64,000 bases of DNA. It comes from Luzula sylvatica (taxonomy: Eukaryota; Streptophyta; Magnoliopsida; Poales; Juncaceae). Positions within the stretch are counted from its first letter, which is position 1. Every line of letters begins with the position of its first letter. The position numbers were made by a program, and so were the translations under genes. Of the stretch, positions 12,096 to 24,274 are shown piece after piece. The notes under the pieces were generated by a model. That model searched no databases and was not told where the DNA came from. It worked only from the letters and a program-made list of their open reading frames with translations. The stretch is from positions 64,335,570 through 64,399,569 of the forward strand of contig OX326957.1 in assembly GCA_946800325.1 (NCBI GenBank), read 5' to 3'.

Positions 12096-12521
12096 TAGAG
12101 GTGGCACACTACAACACATCTGATTTTTAGGGTCGGGCCGCCCCTAAAATGTGCTCCTTATTGGGTCGGCCGGCCCCAATAAGGCTTTTGGGTCGGTCAG
12201 AACAGGGTCAGCCCGACCCTAACATCAGGGTCTGACCGCCCCAGAAAGAAATCCCGTCCCAATAATGGTTTTGGGTCAGGTCCGCCCGACCCTAAAATCA
12301 GGGTCCGCCCGCCCCAGAAGGAATTCCCGCCCCAATAAGATTTTGGGTCCGCCCGCCCCTATAAAACACCGACCCAATAAGGTTTTGGGTCGGCCCGCCC
12401 CTACATTCTTCCCGCCCCAATAAGGTTTTGGGTCGGCCCGCCCCAAACATACCGACCCAAAACCTGACGTCCCGTCCCGTCTCCCCTCTCCCCTCTCTCT
12501 CTCTTTACAAACCCTCCTCTC

Positions 12522-12523
<2 letters not shown>

Positions 12524-12562
<39 letters not shown>
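12524..12562. repeat. (CT)n microsatellite
   Basis: A pure CT run in pyrimidine-rich DNA inside the CACTA. It resembles a plant 5' UTR that may have been captured with the exons downstream. Confidence 0.95.
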
Positions 12563-12566
<4 letters not shown>

Positions 12567-13496
12567 CCCCTTTCTTCCCCTCTACTCTCTCCCGAACCCT
12601 AATTTTTTTTGCTTGTCTCTCTGGCTCTCGTCCCTCTCGTGTTCTGGCTCTCGTTTCCTCCCTGGCTCTCGTCTCTCTCGTCTCGTGGCTCTCGTCCCTT
12701 TCTCTATTTCGATCGATTTGATAATGATTTGTTCTTTTTTTATCAGATCTGAAATTTTCGGTATTTTCTTTGGAGCTCGTTGAGGATCTAGCGCCATGGT
12801 TGCTCTCTAGATGTATGCTCTTTCTTGTTGCTGCATTTTTTTTTATCATAATTAGGGTTAAATTGAAGTTTTTTTTCGTTAATTACACTTTTTAGGGTTT
12901 TTTTTGTGTCCAAATTGCTGTTTTTCGAAAGACGAATGTTGTTTATCTTAATTAGGGTGAAAATTGAATTCAGTGAACATCTCGACTCTTAATTTTTTTT
13001 AGGGTTTTCAGATCTGAAGGAGTCGTAGGTTTTTTTTCTCGGTTTCAATTTAGTGTTTGGTTTTTTCGGGATTTTAATCATCTTTTTACTGTCAATTAAG
13101 TACGTGCTTGCTGTTTTTTTAATTTTTTTTTGTTCTATGTTTATTTTATACTAAAACATATGCATATATTTATACTGTTTAATCAACCATTTTACTGTCA
13201 ATTTAATGTTTTTTTGTTCAGTTTTTTTTTGCTGGGGAATTATTTTATTTTCTTTTTCTTTACTGATTTTTTAGTTTTCTATCTCTTTTTCACTCTTTAT
13301 ACTAAAAGGTTTTTTTCCTTCACTGATTTTAGTGTATGATATTTTTTTTTTCAGGGTTCTTCACTGATTTTTTTGGTGTGCAATGTATTTTTTGGTTTTT
13401 TTTACTGTTTTTTTATTGTATTTCTTTGATGTTTTTGAAATGGACTTTTTTAACTTTTTTACTGACTGCAATTTGTATTATTTTTATTTTGTTTAG

Positions 13497-14106
13497 GGGC
13501 AAGAATGGAGGTATTGGCGAGAATGGCCTAAGAAGAAGAAGAAGAATCCGCTTGGCAACAAGTCGAAGAATTTGATGGTAATTTGTTTTCTTATTTATCT
13601 ATATGCTTTAAATTTATTAGATATTGTATCTCCATTTTTGTTAAACCTATCTTATTGTCTAATTTTAGTTAGTATATTATTAAATATTTAGTATAATGGT
13701 TTTCAATTCGATATTTCAAATAATCTTATTTTTTGTTTTTTTATAAGTATTTTTGGTTTTTTCTATGTGTTAATTTGGGTTTTTCTAATTTAATACTGTT
13801 ATTTTGGGTATTTTCAAACTGTTTTTTATGTTCCATTTTTCATTTAGTGATATATAAATAATGTTTTGTATAATAATAAATAATATTTATTATTATTTAT
13901 GATTATTATATTGTTGTTATACTTTATAGGGAAACGATTACATCCAACCTTTGGCCCTGGTACGAGCCTTTGTAGGGTGGAAAGATGCGGAGCATGCCTC
14001 GAGGCTTATGAGAAATTTTTGAAATTTTCTGCAAGGAGTTGATGTACCAGCAAGTCGTGCACCGATTCTCGAAAATCTCGATGATCTCAAAGACAAGATT
14101 GCTCAG
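13497..14106 (+). pseudogene. Exon-like host sequence captured in the CACTA
   Basis: Two stretches richer in GC than the T-rich DNA around them, with plausible splice borders. One is 13497-13577 (after TTTGTTTAG, before GTAATTTG); the other is 13930-14106 (after TTATAG, before GTTTTAAAG). The second reads through most of its length, including the words YIQPLALVRAFVGWKDAEHA, but has an in-frame TGA near 14022. Upstream lie a CT-rich leader-like region and a long T-rich intron-like stretch (12830-13490). I do not recognise the protein. It may be a captured host fragment or a relic of an element-encoded gene. Confidence 0.45.
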
Positions 14107-14981
14107 GTTTTAAAGATGTTTTTTTAGTTTTGCGTATGAAACCCTAATTTTTCTGAAATTATTTATTTTATGGCAGATGAACAAAAAACTTACATTTATT
14201 TCTTCTTCTTTTTCCTAATTAGGTTTAAAAATGTGATTAGCGGCAAAAAAACAAGTGGAGGAAGTTGAAGATAGTTTCAAGAAGAGAGTTGTCCTCTCGA
14301 GACGGTTAATATTTCTAGATATGTTTGTACTATTTTTAAATATGTCAAAAAATTAATGTCTGTAATAATTCGGCCTCTTTGTTATTATTATTTTGATTTA
14401 GTTTTGATAATTCATTTTCACAATCTTTTTGGTCAAATTTGTATGTAATAATTAATTTTCTTTGTTGAATTTGCGCGTAGGATGTATGCTTGTGTGTTTG
14501 TGTATTTGGTTGTTTGTTGAATTTGCGCGTAGGATTAGTATTTCATATAAATATAATTACATAAATTATTTATATAATTAATACTTAATATAATTATTCA
14601 TATAATTACTAATTATAATGTAATATTTCGAATAATTACTAATTAATATAATTATATAATATAATATTTCGAATAATTACTAATTATAATGTAGGGTCGG
14701 CCAGCCCCAATAGTGATGACAGTTGTAGGGTCGGCCCGCCCCTTTAATCACCTGCCATTCGTACTGACAGCATCCACATCTGACACCCTTATAGGGTCGG
14801 CCCGCCCCTTTAACACCCGCCCCAAAACCCTTATAGGGTCGGCCCGCCCCTGACAGGAACGCAGGTTTTAGGGGCACCCATTTAGGGTCGCCTCACCGAC
14901 CCAATAACCTATAGGGGCGGTTTTGAGGTCTTGTTGGGTCAGTTTTGGCTGCCCCAATAGTCCATATGTGTTGTAGTGGCA

Positions 14982-15718
14982 ATCGGGCGGGTCGGGTCGG
15001 TTCATTTCGGGTTCGGGTCGTTTCGGATTGCGGGTCGTTCGGGTCATCGGCCCGTTCAGGTCACGGGTCGATCGGGTTCGGATTGTTTCGGATTTCGGGT
15101 CGTTCGGGTTCGGGTCGTTTCGGTTTTCGGGTCGTTCGGGTTCGGGTCGTTTCGGTTTTCGGGTCGTTCGGGTTCGGGTCGTTTCGGTTTTCGGGTCGTT
15201 CGGGTTCGGGTCGTTCGGGTTCGGGTCGTTTCGGTTTTCGGGTCTTTCGGGTTCGGGTCGTTTCGGTTTTCGGGTCTTTCGGGTCGTGACTATTTTGATT
15301 TTCGGGTAATTCAGATTTCACAAAATTTGATTTCAAATCATTCGATTCTCCAAAAATTTAGTTTTCCGAGATATTTTATCAATATTATATTGATTTTAAC
15401 AATAATATTTTAATTTTCGGGTCATTCGGGTCGTGAATTTCGGGTCATTGGGGTCGTGAGTTTCGGGTCATTCGGGTTTCGGGTTGTTCGAGTTTCGGGT
15501 CATTTGGTTTCGGGTCGATTTCTGGTTCGGGTCATTCGGCTTCGGGTCGATTTCGGGTTCGGGTCATTCGGTTTCGGGTCGATTTCGGATTCGGGTCATT
15601 CGGATTCGGGTCATTCGGTTTCGGGTTCGGGTCGTTGACTTTTCAATATTTTCGGGTCGGGTCGGGTTCGGGCGGGTCGGGTCATTTTTTCGGGTCGGGT
15701 CAGATTTTGCCAGCTCTA
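14982..15718. repeat. TTCGGGTCG minisatellite of the TIR element
   Basis: Irregular tandem iterations of TTCGGGTCGTTTCGG and shorter forms at 14982-15300 and 15415-15700. Open frames here are repeat artefacts: all frames stay open because the repeat lacks stops. Confidence 0.9.
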
Positions 15719-16800
15719 CGTGTTAGACATCTATTTTGTATTTTTCAGAAAATAGGATAGTACATTTTTTGAAGATGTTAGACTATACTTTTTGCATTTT
15801 TTTAGAAATTTTGGAAAAATCAGAAATTTATTTTTGTTATTCTTCAATTAAGGAGTTTTTTTTTCGAAAACATGAAAATGGAGTATTTTCCTCATGTTAA
15901 ACTTCAATTTTGGTATTTTTTTGGAAATAAGATAATTTATTTTTTTTATTCCCATTACGGAGTTTTTTTGGAAAAAAAAAAATTGGTAAGTTTGCTCCCT
16001 CTAGACATCTATTTTTTTTTTATAAAATATGATAATTGATTTTTCGATGGTCTTAGACTATATTTTTTGCATTTTGGCAAAAGTTTTGAAAAAAAAATTG
16101 AAAATTACTTGTGTTGGTCTTCAATTATGGGGTTTTTTTTTAGGAAAACATGAAAATTGAGTATTTTGCTCGTGTTTGAGTTCAATTTTTTGTATTTTTT
16201 TAGAAAATAATATAAATGATTGTTTTGAAGGTGTTGGAATATTTTAACTTTTTTTGCAATTTTTTTGAAAACAAAATAGAAAATTTCTTATGTTGATCTT
16301 CAATTACGGAGTTTTTGGAAGAAAACATGAAAATTGCATATTTTTCTCATTAGATTTCAATTTTGGAATTTTTTAGAAAAATAGGATAACTCATTTTTTT
16401 GGGGTGTTAGACATCACTTTTTGCATTTTTCGCGAAATTTTTTGAAATTTGTTTCTGTTAGTCTTCAATAACGCATGTTTTTTATGAAAATATGAAAATT
16501 CAGTATTTTTCTCAAGTTAGACTTTAATTTTGGTATTTTTAGAAATATAACATAATATATTTTTTTAATGTGTTAGACGTCTTGCAGTATTTGCGAATTT
16601 TTTAAAAAATATATAGAAATTTTATAGTGTTAGCCTTCAATTACAGAGTTTTTTTACGTAAACATGAAAATTGATTATTTTGCTCATGTTATACATTTAT
16701 TTTGTATTTTTCTATAAAAATAGGATAATTGATTGTTTTAAGGTGCTAAACATTCTTTTTTGCATTTTTCAGAAATTCTTTTAAAAATTGAAATTTTCTT
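15719..16800. repeat. ~175-bp satellite, right block
   Basis: Continues the same monomers seen at 1-940 and 10249-12095, then decays into ordinary AT-rich DNA near 16800. Confidence 0.88.
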
Positions 16801-19430
16801 TTCCCCAAGATTTTACTCTTCCACAAAATCCCCCCCGCCCCCAGAATTCTCCATATTTTAGTTAACACACTTTATTAACATAATAATTAAATTAATATTA
16901 ATAATTAATAATTAATTAATATTAATTTAAATTTAAATTTATGAATTCAAGTTAATGTTAAGTATGTATTAAATTAATTATCAATTACGTGACATGTGTT
17001 GATTACTTTCCTAATTAAATGGGTTAACTAGAATTTAAAAAATATGATGGTAAACTCAGGGGACACATTTATTTTTAAATTTAATTTGACTCCGAGTTCT
17101 TAAAACCGGTCATTTTTTCCAAAACAATTGGGTCTGCCATAAATCATGATTTAAATTTAATTAACTCATCGGGTTTTAAAATCAGGTGATACCAAAATTT
17201 TAAAATCTTGTTTGAGCTAGTTTTGAAATATTTTGCAAAACAAGATTATTTTTCGAAAAAAATTTGTTACTGTCAGAAATGCTCATTTCACTAGTTCCTA
17301 AATAGTTTAGCTAAGGTTAAATTTTAGGGGAAGTATGACCTGTCACCTATCCTATCTAAGTGGTAGTTATGGCCCTATCATTGGATAGGATTTGGTTTAT
17401 ATATCATTTCGTAACCAACGAAATTTGGGGTTGAAATCCTGCATTCATTGACAATATTTTGAAATTTCAAGGAGACAGTTTCCTTTGCGTACATACTATG
17501 AACATTCAACAGAAAGTGTTAATAGGTATTATAATTATAATTTATAAATGGGAATGGTCATGCATGATGCTTAATAACGTTAGCTAGTTAATGATTTAGT
17601 TCAACAGAAAGTGTTAATAGGTATTATAATTATAATTTCTCATGCTAATATTACTCTTTGTGCCGGCAAAAAATAAAAATACTAATAAAAGGTTTCTCTC
17701 TTCTACATTGTTTTATTTCGTTTATTTTATGACACTAATCAAATTTAAACCTACTATTCTTTTCGACAAAATAAATTATGCGCGGAAGGCATGCAACATT
17801 CTTTAATCATCATATCTATTTTTTTAAACTAGTGGATCAGCCTATACTGGTTAAATATTCGCGGTTATTTTTATATTCACGTGGTTTCCCCCCTAATCAA
17901 TATATCAATCATTTTCTTGTCCCCCATTTTCATTGGTACAACATGTTTAACAACCAGCCAATTAGAACTCTATTGGGCTTTGTATCCTTGATTACATTGG
18001 GCTGGCGGCTTAACCCCCAACAATAATTGATCAATAAATATCAAATATGATAGCAGTATATTTTGTTATTTTATGAACAAAATATTAAATTAAGTTAAAG
18101 GGCCCATTAATATATATTTAGAATGAACAAATGGACGAACAAAAAAGCACAGTGCATCGCTTTTATGATAACGAAATGGAACTATAGAATACAATGACTT
18201 CATTACGTCTTCTAAAGCCACTAGCCATCCATGCACGAACTCTGTATAATATTCCTTTTTTGTCGGTCCCTCGACTCTTAATGATGTTTTTTTTTTTTGA
18301 ATAAAATAAAGTAGGTTCTTACACCATACTTCTATTGTTTTTATTAATAATAATAATTAAGTTCGTACAAATTTAGATGTTTACCCTGAATTTACAAACT
18401 ACTCCTAAACACCTCTTGATTATCTATATGAACTAACTATTATATTATTAACTAAGATCTAATTATGAAATTAAACCTAGCAATTAAATTCCTGGTTTAA
18501 TCATGTTATAATCACGAACTTGGAACTCTTAATGATGCTACTGGGTTATATATGCAGCCCCGTAACACCAAAAAGTAGCTTTGATGAGATGGCAAATGAT
18601 GGTTAAATAAGTTGATTAGTATTATTAATTGATCGTTTAATTGAATTGACACGTAAATTAATATGCACTAATATAATTTATTGACGTGTCAATTAATAAT
18701 TAATTGAGTTAATTAGTTTGTCACTTCATCAAGGACTTGGGATGAGTAGGGCAAGTATATTTTTCAACGGAAAATGTTGGACGTACCCCTAACTCTCTCC
18801 CCAAAAGCCTCGATGACGTGAATATGATTTAACACCTTAATAATTAACACAATAATTCATGGTTTGAAATCTTAATTGGATGTTCAATCATAAATTAAGA
18901 TAATTAAATTATAAATTAACATGTTAAATCATATATTTATGTGTTAATTTTTAAAATGTTAAATCATATTTTAATGTTGTTGAGGAAGAGTATTATGGGA
19001 TGTACATCACTACTCATACAATACTTCAAATATTAGGCATTATTGCATGCAGGCCCTACTTTCTTCTCATTCAAATACGAACTTTCTTCTTATTTTTATT
19101 TTCTTGTTTTTCTGTATTATTGAGAGGACTATATCGTTTAAGAATCTTCCATAAATAAACCCAATGACTTTTGAATAGTTAGAATAATCAATTCCATGCA
19201 GAACAAAACAAACAAGTTAATTAATGGGTAGGAAAAAGTTGCTTATAAGTAATAATTCTTCATAAATTGTATTTTTCCCTGTCGGCAACTTGGATTTATT
19301 CATTTCATCCAAATTTGAACAACAAATATAAATGGACGTATGAGATTACAAATATAATTTACACCTGAAAAGTAAAAAATGCTATTATGGAACAAGAAAA
19401 TAAAATTAACTGCTATAAAACAAAGAATCT
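16801..19430. other. Intergenic DNA downstream of the MYB gene
   Basis: AT-rich single-copy-looking DNA. No convincing coding region: the 82-codon frame at 17778 has no recognisable motif. A perfect 39-bp direct repeat is listed separately. A weak inverted-repeat pair near 18780 and 18985 could be an old MITE, but I could not fix its ends. Confidence 0.6.
17505..17638. repeat. 39-bp perfect direct repeat
   Basis: The same 39 bases, starting TTCAACAGAAAGTG, occur at 17505-17543 and 17600-17638 with 56 bp between them. This looks like a local duplication. Confidence 0.9.
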
Positions 19431-19436
19431 CACTAA

Positions 19437-21513
19437 TCAAACTTGATCATGAACTGTGCCAAAACCAGAAAAAGTTTCACCAACTTGAGGAATTATGAGA
19501 TCATATAATCCTCCTCCTTGGTTTTGACTTGTATTTTCCCATTGTAATTGGAAGTCACCATAAATACTTGAATCTCCAAATCCGGAAACTAGATTTCCCG
19601 TGCAGGATTCTTCATTTTGTGCCGAACCATTGCTGAATACCTCACTATGACTAGTATGGAATTTCGAATCTATACATTGGGTATAATTCATATGATCAAA
19701 CTCGAACCAATCCGCAAACATAATTTTTGGCATTTGTGTTTGAATTGGCATGTTAGCGAATTCAATACTATTAGTCGTCTCTATCATGGTCGGACTCGAG
19801 TCAGGAGAAGTGGATTCGGTACCCATTTCGCAGAACTCCGGTTTTGCGATTATTTGAGTATAGTTGTTTTCTTGGACCAAGTCGATCGAGTTCGGGTTTT
19901 GATCATTGTCCGATACCGTGGATTTGCTCGATGAATCGTTGGAATTGGATTCTTGGATTTTTTGGACTCGTTTCTTCAGATACGAGTTCCAGTGATTCTT
20001 CACCTCGTTGTCGGTTCGACCTGGTAGATGCTTTGCAATTTGAGACCACCTATGTTATAAAATTATTAGGTTTTTGTTTGAGAAAGGACACGTTATAACA
20101 AGCATTTAATTATATATATATGGAATATAATTTACAAAAACTTGTTATATGATAATGCTTGGCTACAGTAAGGGAGTACATGAAATATTAAGAAAAATGA
20201 AGATTGGCCAATACATTTGCTTGCACATGCCATCTAGCATATTTTGTTCATAAAAATGGTATTTAATGTGATCATATTGACCTTGTAGAAATAGTCTATG
20301 CCTTGTGTAGATGAAGAAATAATATATATCTTTTGATTAGTGAAATATCTTACTTTATTGTTGGACAGCTAATTAGTCTAACATGCATTGAATTGGTTAT
20401 TGTTTGATAATACATTTATATATTAGAATTGCTAGAATAGTTCAACTTGCAGGACAATTCCACCGACGAAATTAGGTTTAATGAAGTGATTAAGACAAAA
20501 AAATGTACTAGCTAATTGCCCTCTCTTTAAATATTGTTTCTTACAAAATAGGGCTGATATGGCTATATAGAATTGGTTAAATAATTATGACTGTAATTAA
20601 GGGTTATAATCTTCAGAAAAGGTTGTGATAGGAATCATATATGATAGTATTTTTTATGTCATAATCAAGCTACGCCAACAAAGTCTTAATTATGTAACAT
20701 CAAGCCAGCTCTTTTTCTTTTTCTCTTTTTCATGATCGATTCTTATTTTTCTTTTTCATTTATTGTCGACAACAATTTTTCTTCCTATACGTTACAAAAA
20801 TCTTGATAATTAAGAAGACGAACAAATATTACAAAATAAAATAGGGTTTGCTTTTTGAAGCAATAATAGAAGCACGCCGTTATAATTAAGAACATGTCAA
20901 ATAAATTCTAGAAGGCTATTTTCTATACTATGGCTTCGAAAAGAAAGCCTAGCAAATATGACTTTTTATGCCAATGGCATGTACACTGATAATTAATTCA
21001 ATAAAATTCATTTATTGAAAAGACAAACGAGCTTTCACATTAAAGACTTCGAGCACCCCACAATTAATTTGTAATTTGGACAAAAATAAGAGCATTTTTA
21101 AGTAAATTTGGTGTAAGAAATAAACTTACTTGTTTCCAAGCATGGCGTGAAGGTTCATCACTTTATCTTCCTCCTCTCGCGTAAACATGCCGTGCTTCAA
21201 ACCCGGCCTAAGATAATTGATCCATCTCAGCCTACAACTCTTTCCATTTCTTTGCAATCCTGTCAAAATTAAGAACAAACCCTAATTTACCAAATTGTAC
21301 TACTAGCTACTAATATATTTCTCACGGCATTTAGCACAAAATGAGGACTAAAGTAGGGAAAATATAATGACCTGCTTTGATGGGAACAGAGCTCCAGCAG
21401 CCATGGCCATGGCGGAGGATGTAGTCTCTGAGACGTTGGTCCTCCTCAGGCGACCATAAGCCTTTCCGATAAATGGCCTTTGGTTTCTCACACCCTTTGC
21501 ACCCTATACCCAT
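19437..21513 (-). CDS. LAF1-like: R2R3-MYB transcription factor, LAF1/MYB18-like
   Basis: Three exons on the minus strand: 21513-21372, 21259-21130 and 20049-19437, joined at GT/AG borders; 885 nt, 294 residues. I start at the ATG at 21513 ([12 protein letters not shown]) rather than the upstream in-frame ATG at 21528, because R2R3-MYBs begin close to R2. R2 (about residues 16-66) reads [27 protein letters not shown] and [13 protein letters not shown]3 (about 68-117) has [27 protein letters not shown] and [12 protein letters not shown], with the usual non-Trp first position. Exon borders fall at the typical R2R3-MYB places. [18 protein letters not shown] and [11 protein letters not shown] resemble the LAF1/MYB18-19-45 clade; LAF1 promotes phytochrome A signalling in Arabidopsis. 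The C-terminus is acidic and Ser/Asn-rich, plausibly an activation domain. Intron 2 is long (1080 bp). Acts in the nucleus. Family certain, clade likely. Confidence 0.95.
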
Positions 21514-21633
21514 TACAATGCCGTACAATTAACACTGCTCACAGAAAGAGATGCACGCACACAGAAAGAGAGAAAGATAGAGAGAGATAGTCTGATTGTA
21601 GCTTTGTTTGCCGAGGAGTGCGTAGGTGCGTGG

Positions 21634-21640
21634 ATTTAAA
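21634..21640 (-). promoter_or_regulatory. Possible TATA box of the MYB gene
   Basis: TTTAAAT on the minus strand, about 120 bp upstream of the chosen start codon. A CT-rich leader (CTCTCTCTATCTTTCTCTCT) lies between it and the ATG, as in many plant 5' UTRs. Based on position only. Confidence 0.4.
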
Positions 21641-21659
21641 GGGATGGAACCTTCTCTCT

Positions 21660-23669
21660 AATTTTTAAAAGAACGAATAAACAAACGAAGAAGATAGAGT
21701 CATAAGTTAAACGAGTTTTTTTTGTACCTCTACTTACCAAAATTATTATGGTACCGGTGCAATTAATTAACAAAATTAATCTCTTAACACAAAAGGCCAT
21801 TTTATCTAATTGCAGTCGTAATGAGTCTAATGACCCAATATCAGTTAATTCATTAGTGTGGTAATTACCTCAGATTATACATTACTTCTAAATATTAAAT
21901 CTTTCTTTTCCTGAGATTTATATTAGTTTATTGCCCTGCCAGAACATTCCAAAATGTGATACAAATTGGACATTCTTAATTCTTGTAATTATGAACTAAT
22001 CATACGCCGTTATGCTCGGAGTTTTAACAATTAAAAACTAAACGAGCACAGTAGTGTTTTGAGCCTGTAATTGATTCTCGATCCTCTATGTTTACAAACT
22101 TTGTAACATGTCAAACAATACACTGATATACAAGTTATTAACTTGTTACATAAATATGCGGGCTTTTTTGCAACAAAAAAAAAACTTGTTACATAAATAC
22201 GGATTTTGGGTTTGGTAAATTAATGGTCCTCGAGACATGCATGCATTATTAAAGCACTTGTTCTCATTATTTGTACAGGGAATGTCAACTGTGTTGGGTT
22301 GGTCAATGCCCTCCTCCAATGAACTCGTTTTTGCAGTCCATTCCTACTCATCTACAATCATTTCAATGTAGAATGGAACCATATGAAATTATTATTCGTC
22401 TGATGATGTTAGTTTAACTCAATTACAGTTTTGTCTATATTGGGTCAAGGATTAAGAGGCTAGTTTGTAGTTTTCTGTGTAGTTAGCAAACCGACCCGTA
22501 TTTTCTTCGTTTGTGGCCATACCTACGAACCCTAGGTTTTCCAGCTGGTACGCGTGGAGCTTATCTCTCGAGTTCTTTAGGTCTCCAAAAAGTCATAATC
22601 ATCATGGGAGCATAGAATTCCAAAAGTACCAATAATTTGATCTTGCATCGAAGTGCCAAATTCAAGAACATACGTTTCCTCATTTTCTGAATTTCAAAAA
22701 GATCGGCAAAATTAATAAATAAAAAAGATTTGTAAAGTCATACTCGTATCCCTCGATTTGATGAAATATAATGTCATCAAATCAAGAAGTATAATTTTCC
22801 TATTAATGAAATGAAACTGATATTATTGAGCTAGAAATTGCACCTAACACATGCAAACTTTTCAATGTAAAATTGAAATTTAAAAATAAGCTCATGGAAG
22901 CACAAGTAATTGATTAAGTTATCACCACCAAATAGTTTTTTCGGTTAGTATTATCATGTTTCGGTTTCAACGTGCGCATTTTGCATGAAAATGAAAATGT
23001 CACTTTCTAGATGTCTCTCGTAACATATCATTTTCTTCCAGCTCGCACTTAGTGATTGCATGATTTTAATTCACACTATAAGACAAATAGTATATATAAC
23101 TTATGACTATTAACTTGAGAGACACATTAATTATCACTTTTCGATTAATATTTTTTTTTTTTAGGGAAAATATGGGTTTAACCCATTTTTCATTAATTTA
23201 GACAAGTTTGCATTATTTACACACACCTTACATATCATATCATTTTTTTCTTCCTATCCCTATCCTCATACTGATATGGCCCTCTCTAATCCTAACATAT
23301 TACTCTCGATATTATCTCATTAAATAGAGTATTTATGAATGAGCCATTTCGATTAATATTGTGAAGATAAATAGGTCGTGTTCGAACAATGATGGCGATA
23401 ATAGCGTTTAGTGCAAAAAGTTGAAATTTATGGTCTTCAATAAATTTGGTTCATATGTTAATTGGACCTAGTCAAAAGAAAATATAGCTCTAAATATTAT
23501 CTACATCTAAAATTGTAATTAAAAGATTTTAGAAAACTTATTGCATTGATTAAGAATAAATTATAAAGGTGTAAAATAAAAAGTAATCACTTCCTTTGAA
23601 AATTAAACTCGGAAATAAACTGGTTTTGTTTAGTTATTTTTTTAGGGATAGACTACAACCATTTCGTGG
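21660..23669. other. MYB upstream region and intergenic DNA
   Basis: AT-rich with no supported gene. The 17-mer AACTTGTTACATAAATA occurs twice, near 22140 and 22183. Nothing else stands out on either strand. Confidence 0.6.
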
Positions 23670-24274
23670 GTGTACATTCAATGTGTACACGCCAATAATA
23701 AGGAATTTTTTTTGACACATAGCCTTATCAAAAATCCAATTTGTAAGAATAGCTAGCGAGTTTTGCAAATTGTAAATATAGCTCTTTCGCAAGAAGGTCT
23801 GACGAAAGTGCATATATTTGATGACATCCTCCCCATAGTGGTGGAACTGGCGTCAAATGTCAATTTGACCTATTTCGCCCGACAAAGAGCTGTTAGTTTT
23901 TATTTTTTTTGCAATTTGAACAATTTTTCTGGGTGGTACGGCTCTACAATACAAAATCAAATCATCGGTCACGGGGTGAAAGTGAATGCCTCGTCGTGAT
24001 GGAAAGGGGGTAGGGAGGTACCGACGAACCGAATCATACGGGGTGCACGCGATCTCATCATGACGGAGCCTGTCATACAAAAACCGAATTAAACAAATTG
24101 AAAAAATGAAGTTTGATATCAAAATAAAAATCAAATATGTTGAAATAGTCACGTGAAAGGAACAATTTCTATCTTGGTTATTCACATTCTCCATCATGCT
24201 TCATGTAATACCAAATGATGATCTTATGATTATCTGGTTAACAACAACAAAGAAACATATCTAAGTATCACAAT

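Larger units (their letters stand above)
12107..14978. mobile_element. Non-autonomous CACTA (En/Spm) transposon
   Basis: Starts CACTACAACACAT at 12107 and ends with its inverted copy ATGTGTTGTAGTG at 14978. A perfect 3-bp target duplication, GCA, flanks it (12104-12106 and 14979-14981). Both subterminal regions (12130-12450 and 14690-14960) carry GC-rich repeats of GGGTCGGCCCGCCCC and CCCAATAAGG, typical of CACTA transposase-binding arrays. No transposase is encoded. The interior resembles a host gene 5' region and exons (separate entry). Confidence 0.95.
12096..15718. mobile_element. TIR element with TTCGGGTCG iterations, interrupted by a CACTA
   Basis: The left end at 12096 is TAGAGGTGGCAA, and the right end (reverse strand from 15718) is TAGAGCTGGCAAAA. 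The flanks CATGTTAA (12088-12095) and CGTGTTAG (15719-15726) match at 6 of 8 positions, suggesting an old 8-bp duplication in the satellite. The interior, apart from the inserted CACTA, is made of TTCGGGTCG-type iterations with a short AT-rich spacer at 15310-15415. The TIR form and 8-bp duplication fit a hAT-like non-autonomous element; I infer this. Confidence 0.7.

Noticed and set aside
12428..12849. Ser/Leu-rich and Arg/Glu-rich frames
   Set aside because: Both come from the (CT)n microsatellite read on the two strands.
14945..15413. Arg/Gly/Ser-rich protein frames of 93-145 codons
   Set aside because: Three overlapping frames are open only because the minisatellite lacks stop codons.
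14982..15718. Interstitial telomere repeat
   Set aside because: The iterated word is TTCGGGTCG, not TTTAGGG, and it lies inside a TIR-bounded element.
17778..18026. 82-codon frame
   Set aside because: No motif or splice context, and composition matches the surrounding intergenic DNA.
19617..20098. Plus-strand frames of 84-105 codons
   Set aside because: Antisense of MYB exon 3.
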